Shown here: positions 4,490 through 7,809 of the stretch, one piece after another | How the letters are laid out: each line of letters opens with the position of its first letter | How positions within the stretch are numbered: position 1 is the first letter of the stretch | DNA from: CAYTXJ01 sp965613025 | Lineage (GTDB): Bacteria; Desulfobacterota; DSM-4660; Desulfatiglandales; JALVMZ01 | NCBI GenBank assembly: GCA_965613025.1 | Contig: CBFDUE010000091.1 | Span: 1 to 7,809, forward strand | Length of the DNA: 7,809 nt | Reading direction: 5' to 3' | Translations under genes and position numbers: made by a program | Notes under the pieces: model-generated | Told to the model about the DNA's origin: nothing | Seen by the model: the letters and a program-made list of their open reading frames with translations, nothing else | Databases searched by the model: none

Positions 4490-6160
4490 ATGGGGAAGAA
4501 GATCTATCTCTATGATACTACCTTGAGAGATGGTACTCAGGGAGAAAATATATCCCTTTCAGTTGAAGATAAGCTCAGGATCGCTCAAAGGCTTGATTCT
4601 TTTGGTATCCATTATATCGAAGGTGGATGGCCTGGCTCTAATCCTAAGGATAAGAGATTCTTTGAACTTATAAAAGACAAAAGTTTTACATTTTCTAAAA
4701 TCACTGCATTTGGAAGCACCAGAAGATGGGACTGCTCTATTGAAGATGACCCTAATATTAGAGCTCTCCTTTCAACAGGGACAGATACTATTACCATATT
4801 TGGAAAGAGTTGGGATCTTCATGCATTAAAGATTCTGGATATTGGACTTGATGAAAACTGTAGAATAATCCAAGACACGGTAGGATATTTTAAAAGTAAA
4901 GGATTTGAGGTGATTTATGATGCGGAACACTTCTTTGATGGATTTAAGCATAACCCCAGATATGCCATAAAGACTATAAGGTGTGCCATAGAGGCTGGTG
5001 CAGACTGGATCGTGCTCTGTGATACAAATGGTGGGACTCTTCCCCATGAGATAAGAGATATAATGAAAGAGGTGGTGCCTCTGATAGACAGACCCGTTGG
5101 AATCCATGCTCACGATGACTGTGGCTTAGCCGTTGCCAATTCTCTTATGGCCATTCAGTGTGGTGCAACCATGGTCCAGGGAACAATAAATGGATATGGG
5201 GAACGATGTGGTAATGCTGACCTTATATCCCTTATAGGAATACTTCAATTAAAGATGGACTATGAGTGTCTGCCCCAAGAAAACCTATCGATGCTTACCG
5301 AGGTATCCAGATTTGTAAGTGAGGTAGCAAATGTTCCACCCAACAATCAAAGCCCTTTTGTGGGTAAGAGTGCCTTTGCTCATAAGGGAGGAGTGCATGT
5401 AAGCGCCATACTGAAAGATCCATCTGCCTATGAACACATAGATCCAGAGCTTGTGGGAAATAGAAGAAGGGTATTGGTATCGGATCTTTCTGGAAAGGGA
5501 AATATAGAATATAAGAGCACGGAGATGGGGATAAGATTAGGGGGCAATGGCTATGATAGTCGCAGGATAGTTCAAGAGATAAAGAGGCTGGAAGATCAGG
5601 GATATCAATTTGAGGCCGCTGAAGCATCCTTAGAGCTTCTGATTAAAAAGATCACAGGGCAGTTTGAAGAGCCATTTACGCTTAAATCTTTTAGGGTAAG
5701 CATTGAAAAGAATGGCAAAGGGCCAAGCATTTCCCATGCAACAATAAAGATATCTGTTGGGAAAGAAGAAGAGATAACCGCTGCCGAAGGAGATGGCCCT
5801 GTAAATGCCTTAGATAATGCCCTCAGGAAGGCTCTCACCAAGTTTTTCCCGGAGATAGAGGAGATGAGATTGGTGGATTTTAAGGTCAGAGTGATTGATG
5901 GAGACAGAGGCACAGCCGCAAAGGTAAGGGTGCAGATTGAATCCAGAGATGGCTCTGATATCTGGTCAACGGTTGGGGTCTCTAAAAATATAATAGAGGC
6001 AAGTTGGGAGGCATTGGAAGATAGTGTTCAATTTAAGTTATTAAAGAGAGATAAGATGGAGGGAAGTGCCGCAGATTCCCTAAGTTCAGGGACTCTGCGG
6101 AGGGTCCTTAATGATAACCTTCGAGATCAGACCCTCTTTTCAAATCATATAAAAGAATAA
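4490..6160 (+). CDS. cimA: (R)-citramalate synthase CimA
   Basis: Condenses pyruvate and acetyl-CoA to citramalate, the first step of the threonine-independent isoleucine pathway. 556 residues; the family is typically a little shorter. N-terminal HMGL-like TIM barrel: YDTTLRDGTQGEN (8-20, Arg13/Asp14 catalytic/metal), VLCDTNGG (175-182), GIHAHDDCGLAVANS (204-218, metal ligands His206/His208), NGYGERCGN (234-242), AFAHKGGVH (295-303). The C-terminal LeuA-type regulatory dimer domain (about 395-520) contains AAEGDGPVNALDNAL (431-445). The IEGGWPGSNPKD segment (43-54) and TLRDGTQGE distinguish this branch from LeuA (TLRDGEQSPG). Start ATG is supported by GGAG (4479-4482) with a 7-nt spacer. Its leader holds an Ile-rich attenuator, in line with isoleucine control. 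The tail (about 523-556) is polar and not recognised. Confidence 0.94.
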   Translation: MGKKIYLYDTTLRDGTQGENISLSVEDKLRIAQRLDSFGIHYIEGGWPGSNPKDKRFFELIKDKSFTFSKITAFGSTRRWDCSIEDDPNIRALLSTGTDTITIFGKSWDLHALKILDIGLDENCRIIQDTVGYFKSKGFEVIYDAEHFFDGFKHNPRYAIKTIRCAIEAGADWIVLCDTNGGTLPHEIRDIMKEVVPLIDRPVGIHAHDDCGLAVANSLMAIQCGATMVQGTINGYGERCGNADLISLIGILQLKMDYECLPQENLSMLTEVSRFVSEVANVPPNNQSPFVGKSAFAHKGGVHVSAILKDPSAYEHIDPELVGNRRRVLVSDLSGKGNIEYKSTEMGIRLGGNGYDSRRIVQEIKRLEDQGYQFEAAEASLELLIKKITGQFEEPFTLKSFRVSIEKNGKGPSISHATIKISVGKEEEITAAEGDGPVNALDNALRKALTKFFPEIEEMRLVDFKVRVIDGDRGTAAKVRVQIESRDGSDIWSTVGVSKNIIEASWEALEDSVQFKLLKRDKMEGSAADSLSSGTLRRVLNDNLRDQTLFSNHIKE

Positions 6161-6173
6161 GGAGGTTATCATT

Positions 6174-7703
6174 ATGGACAGGGTATTTATTCTGGACACC
6201 ACTTTAAGAGATGGGGAGCAATCCCCAGGAGCAAGCCTAAATCCAGCTGAAAAATTAAGAATAGCGGTTCAGCTTGAAAGACTCAATGTGGATGCAATTG
6301 AGGCAGGCTTTCCTGCCGCATCAAGGGGAGATTTTGAAGCCGTGTCATTGGTGGCATCCAAGATAAAAGATACAAAAGTGGTGGCAATTGCAAGGACAAC
6401 TAAGGAAGACATTGATATGGCATGGAATTCCATAAAGGATGCAAAGCATCCAAGGATCCATATATTTCTTGCAACCTCTGATATCCACCTAAAATATAAA
6501 CTTAATATATCAAGGTCTGAGGCCATTAAAAGGACAGTAGAGGCCGTAAGGTATGCAAAGAGATACACTCAGGATGTTCAGTTTTCTGCTGAAGATGGTT
6601 CCAGAACTGATAGAGACTATCTCTGTAAGGTCTTTGAGGCGGCAATTGAAGCAGGTGCAACTACCGTGAATCTGCCTGACACTGTAGGATATGCCCTTCC
6701 AGATGAATTTGGTAACCTTGTATCCTATATCCTATCCCATACACCCAATATTGGTAGGGCCGTGCTAAGTGTACATTGTCATGATGACTTAGGTCTTGCA
6801 ACTGCAAATACTATTGAGGCCCTTAAAGCAGGGGCAAGGCAGGCAGAGGTCACAGTAAATGGTATTGGAGAGCGTGCAGGAAATACTTCACTTGAAGAGG
6901 TGGTAATGGCAATTCATACCAGACAAAGACAATTGGGACTTACCACCGGAATTAATACTAAAGAGATATATCCCACAAGCCGCTTAGTAAGCTTGGTTAC
7001 AGGCATAGTTGTTCAGCCCAATAAGGCCATTGTGGGGGCCAATGCATTTGCCCATGAATCTGGGATACACCAAGATGGACTTTTAAAGAATAGACTGACT
7101 TATGAGATTATGGATCCAGAGCAGATAGGGCTTTCAAGCAGTAGACTTGTTATGGGCAAGCATTCGGGAAGACACGCATTCAGTAAGAGGGTAGAAGAGT
7201 TGGGTTTTGATCTTACAGAGGAGGAGATTGAAAGACTATTTAAGCGATTTAAAGAGCTTGCAGATAAGAGAAAGGAGATACTGGATGAGGATATAGAGGC
7301 ACTTGTGGCAGAGGAGATTCTTAGGGTTCCAGATATTTATAAGCTGGAATACCTGAATGTGGTAAGTGGAACTGTTGCAGTTCCCACAGCTACAGTAAAA
7401 CTCAGGATAAGGGGTAAAGAGGTCCAGAGTGCAGGTTTTGGTGTGGGTCCAATAGATGCAACCTTTAATACCATTGCCAAGATGATAGGAACCAGGTCTA
7501 AGCTTCTGAGATTCTCTGTAAACTCCATAAGCGGTGGAATGGATGCACAGGGTGAGGTAACTGTTCGATTGGAAGAGGATGGGATTGTTGCACTTGGGAA
7601 GGGGGCAGATCCAGATATCATCACGGCCAGTGCAAAGGCATATATTAATGGGCTAAACAGACTGGAATATCTTAAAAACAATCCTCCTATAACTTCAAGA
7701 TAG
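6174..7703 (+). CDS. leuA: 2-isopropylmalate synthase LeuA
   Basis: Condenses 2-oxoisovalerate with acetyl-CoA, the committed step of leucine synthesis. 509 residues, usual for bacterial type LeuA. The barrel shows TLRDGEQSPGA (10-20, Arg12/Asp13), IEAGFPAAS (42-50), VQFSAEDGSRTD (135-146), NLPDTVGYA (166-174), VHCHDDLGLATAN (200-212, metal ligands His201/His203), NGIGERAGN (229-237) and AFAHESGIHQDG (291-302). The C-terminal allosteric dimer domain (about 390-500) carries GFGVGPIDATFNTI (421-434), where leucine feedback binding is expected. An ideal AAGGAGG (6159-6165) overlaps the cimA stop and lies 8 nt before ATG; the intergenic gap is 13 bp, so the genes are co-transcribed from the attenuated promoter. 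The stop TAG (7701-7703) takes its final G from the repeat element that begins at 7703, so the native 3' end may have been altered. Confidence 0.95.
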   Translation: MDRVFILDTTLRDGEQSPGASLNPAEKLRIAVQLERLNVDAIEAGFPAASRGDFEAVSLVASKIKDTKVVAIARTTKEDIDMAWNSIKDAKHPRIHIFLATSDIHLKYKLNISRSEAIKRTVEAVRYAKRYTQDVQFSAEDGSRTDRDYLCKVFEAAIEAGATTVNLPDTVGYALPDEFGNLVSYILSHTPNIGRAVLSVHCHDDLGLATANTIEALKAGARQAEVTVNGIGERAGNTSLEEVVMAIHTRQRQLGLTTGINTKEIYPTSRLVSLVTGIVVQPNKAIVGANAFAHESGIHQDGLLKNRLTYEIMDPEQIGLSSSRLVMGKHSGRHAFSKRVEELGFDLTEEEIERLFKRFKELADKRKEILDEDIEALVAEEILRVPDIYKLEYLNVVSGTVAVPTATVKLRIRGKEVQSAGFGVGPIDATFNTIAKMIGTRSKLLRFSVNSISGGMDAQGEVTVRLEEDGIVALGKGADPDIITASAKAYINGLNRLEYLKNNPPITSR

Positions 7704-7809
7704 AGAGCTTTGAATTTTTCAAAGCTCTCAGTAAAAAGCTGTAATTATGGGTTATTTTAAGTTAATTTTTGGGGGTCTGGGGGTGTAACCCCCAGTGTAA
7801 AAAGGGGTT
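7703..7809 (-). mobile_element. MITE-like element, copy B (inverted, truncated by contig end)
   Basis: Reverse complement of copy A at 3367-3472. Over 107 aligned columns I find one substitution (3375 C versus T in this copy read on the minus strand) and one single-base insertion (act here, at in copy A, near 3444-3445). It begins with terminal repeat GAGAGCTTTG (7703-7712), includes the 12-bp end hairpin (7703-7714 / 7718-7729) and the CTGGGGGT/ACCCCCAG hairpin (7777-7784 / 7788-7795), and runs off the contig about 13 bp before its expected other end. The hairpin following leuA has no T-tract on the plus strand, so it is not a convincing intrinsic terminator. Confidence 0.85.

Noticed and set aside
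5605..5913. Antisense open frame within cimA encoding about 100 residues
   Set aside because: It is a shadow of the cimA coding frame with low-complexity Ser/Pro-rich composition and no recognisable motif; similar antisense frames in leuA (6269-6568, 7337-7681) were rejected likewise.
7703..7729. Intrinsic terminator after leuA
   Set aside because: The stem is strong but is followed by AGTAAAAA with no T-tract; it is part of the repeat element.

Overview
The window is one end-to-end metagenomic or draft-genome contig from an AT-rich bacterium. Its first 68 bases are not biological: they are an unremoved Illumina Nextera P7/index/transposon-end adapter. Its last 107 bases lie inside a repeated element, probably the reason assembly stopped there. 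Frequent ATA (Ile) and AGA/AGG (Arg) codons, a THEP1-type NTPase and a citramalate route to isoleucine fit an anaerobic, possibly thermophilic bacterium of the deltaproteobacterial/Thermodesulfobacteriota or Nitrospirota kind. That placement is inference, since no rRNA or marker phylogeny is available.

Left half, minus strand (3313 down to 69): a tight three-gene operon with overlapping ends. It holds nagZ (cytoplasmic beta-N-acetylhexosaminidase, muropeptide recycling), a divergent adenine-deaminase-family amidohydrolase, and a THEP1-like nucleoside triphosphatase cut off near its C-terminus by the adapter.

Divergent gap (3314-3521): it holds a 119-bp MITE-like element with 10-bp terminal inverted repeats and a perfect 6-bp flanking duplication (AGATTT), then a small dyad abutting the trmJ start codon.

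Right half, plus strand (3522-7703): trmJ (tRNA 2'-O-methyltransferase), then a sigma70-type promoter (TTGACA-17-TATACT) whose -35 box overlaps the trmJ stop. Next comes a classical ribosome-mediated transcription attenuator: a 34-codon leader peptide with 15 Ile/Leu/Val residues (including three consecutive ATA Ile codons) overlaid on mutually exclusive hairpins and ending in a strong intrinsic terminator. It controls cimA (citramalate synthase, first step of the threonine-independent isoleucine pathway) and leuA (2-isopropylmalate synthase, first step of leucine synthesis). A second, inverted, about 98% identical copy of the MITE-like element starts exactly at the last base of the leuA stop codon and runs off the contig.

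The main results are the unannotated leader peptide/attenuator and the pair of near-identical mobile elements. The enzymes themselves are mostly ordinary, apart from substitutions at normally conserved positions in the adenine deaminase homologue and NagZ.
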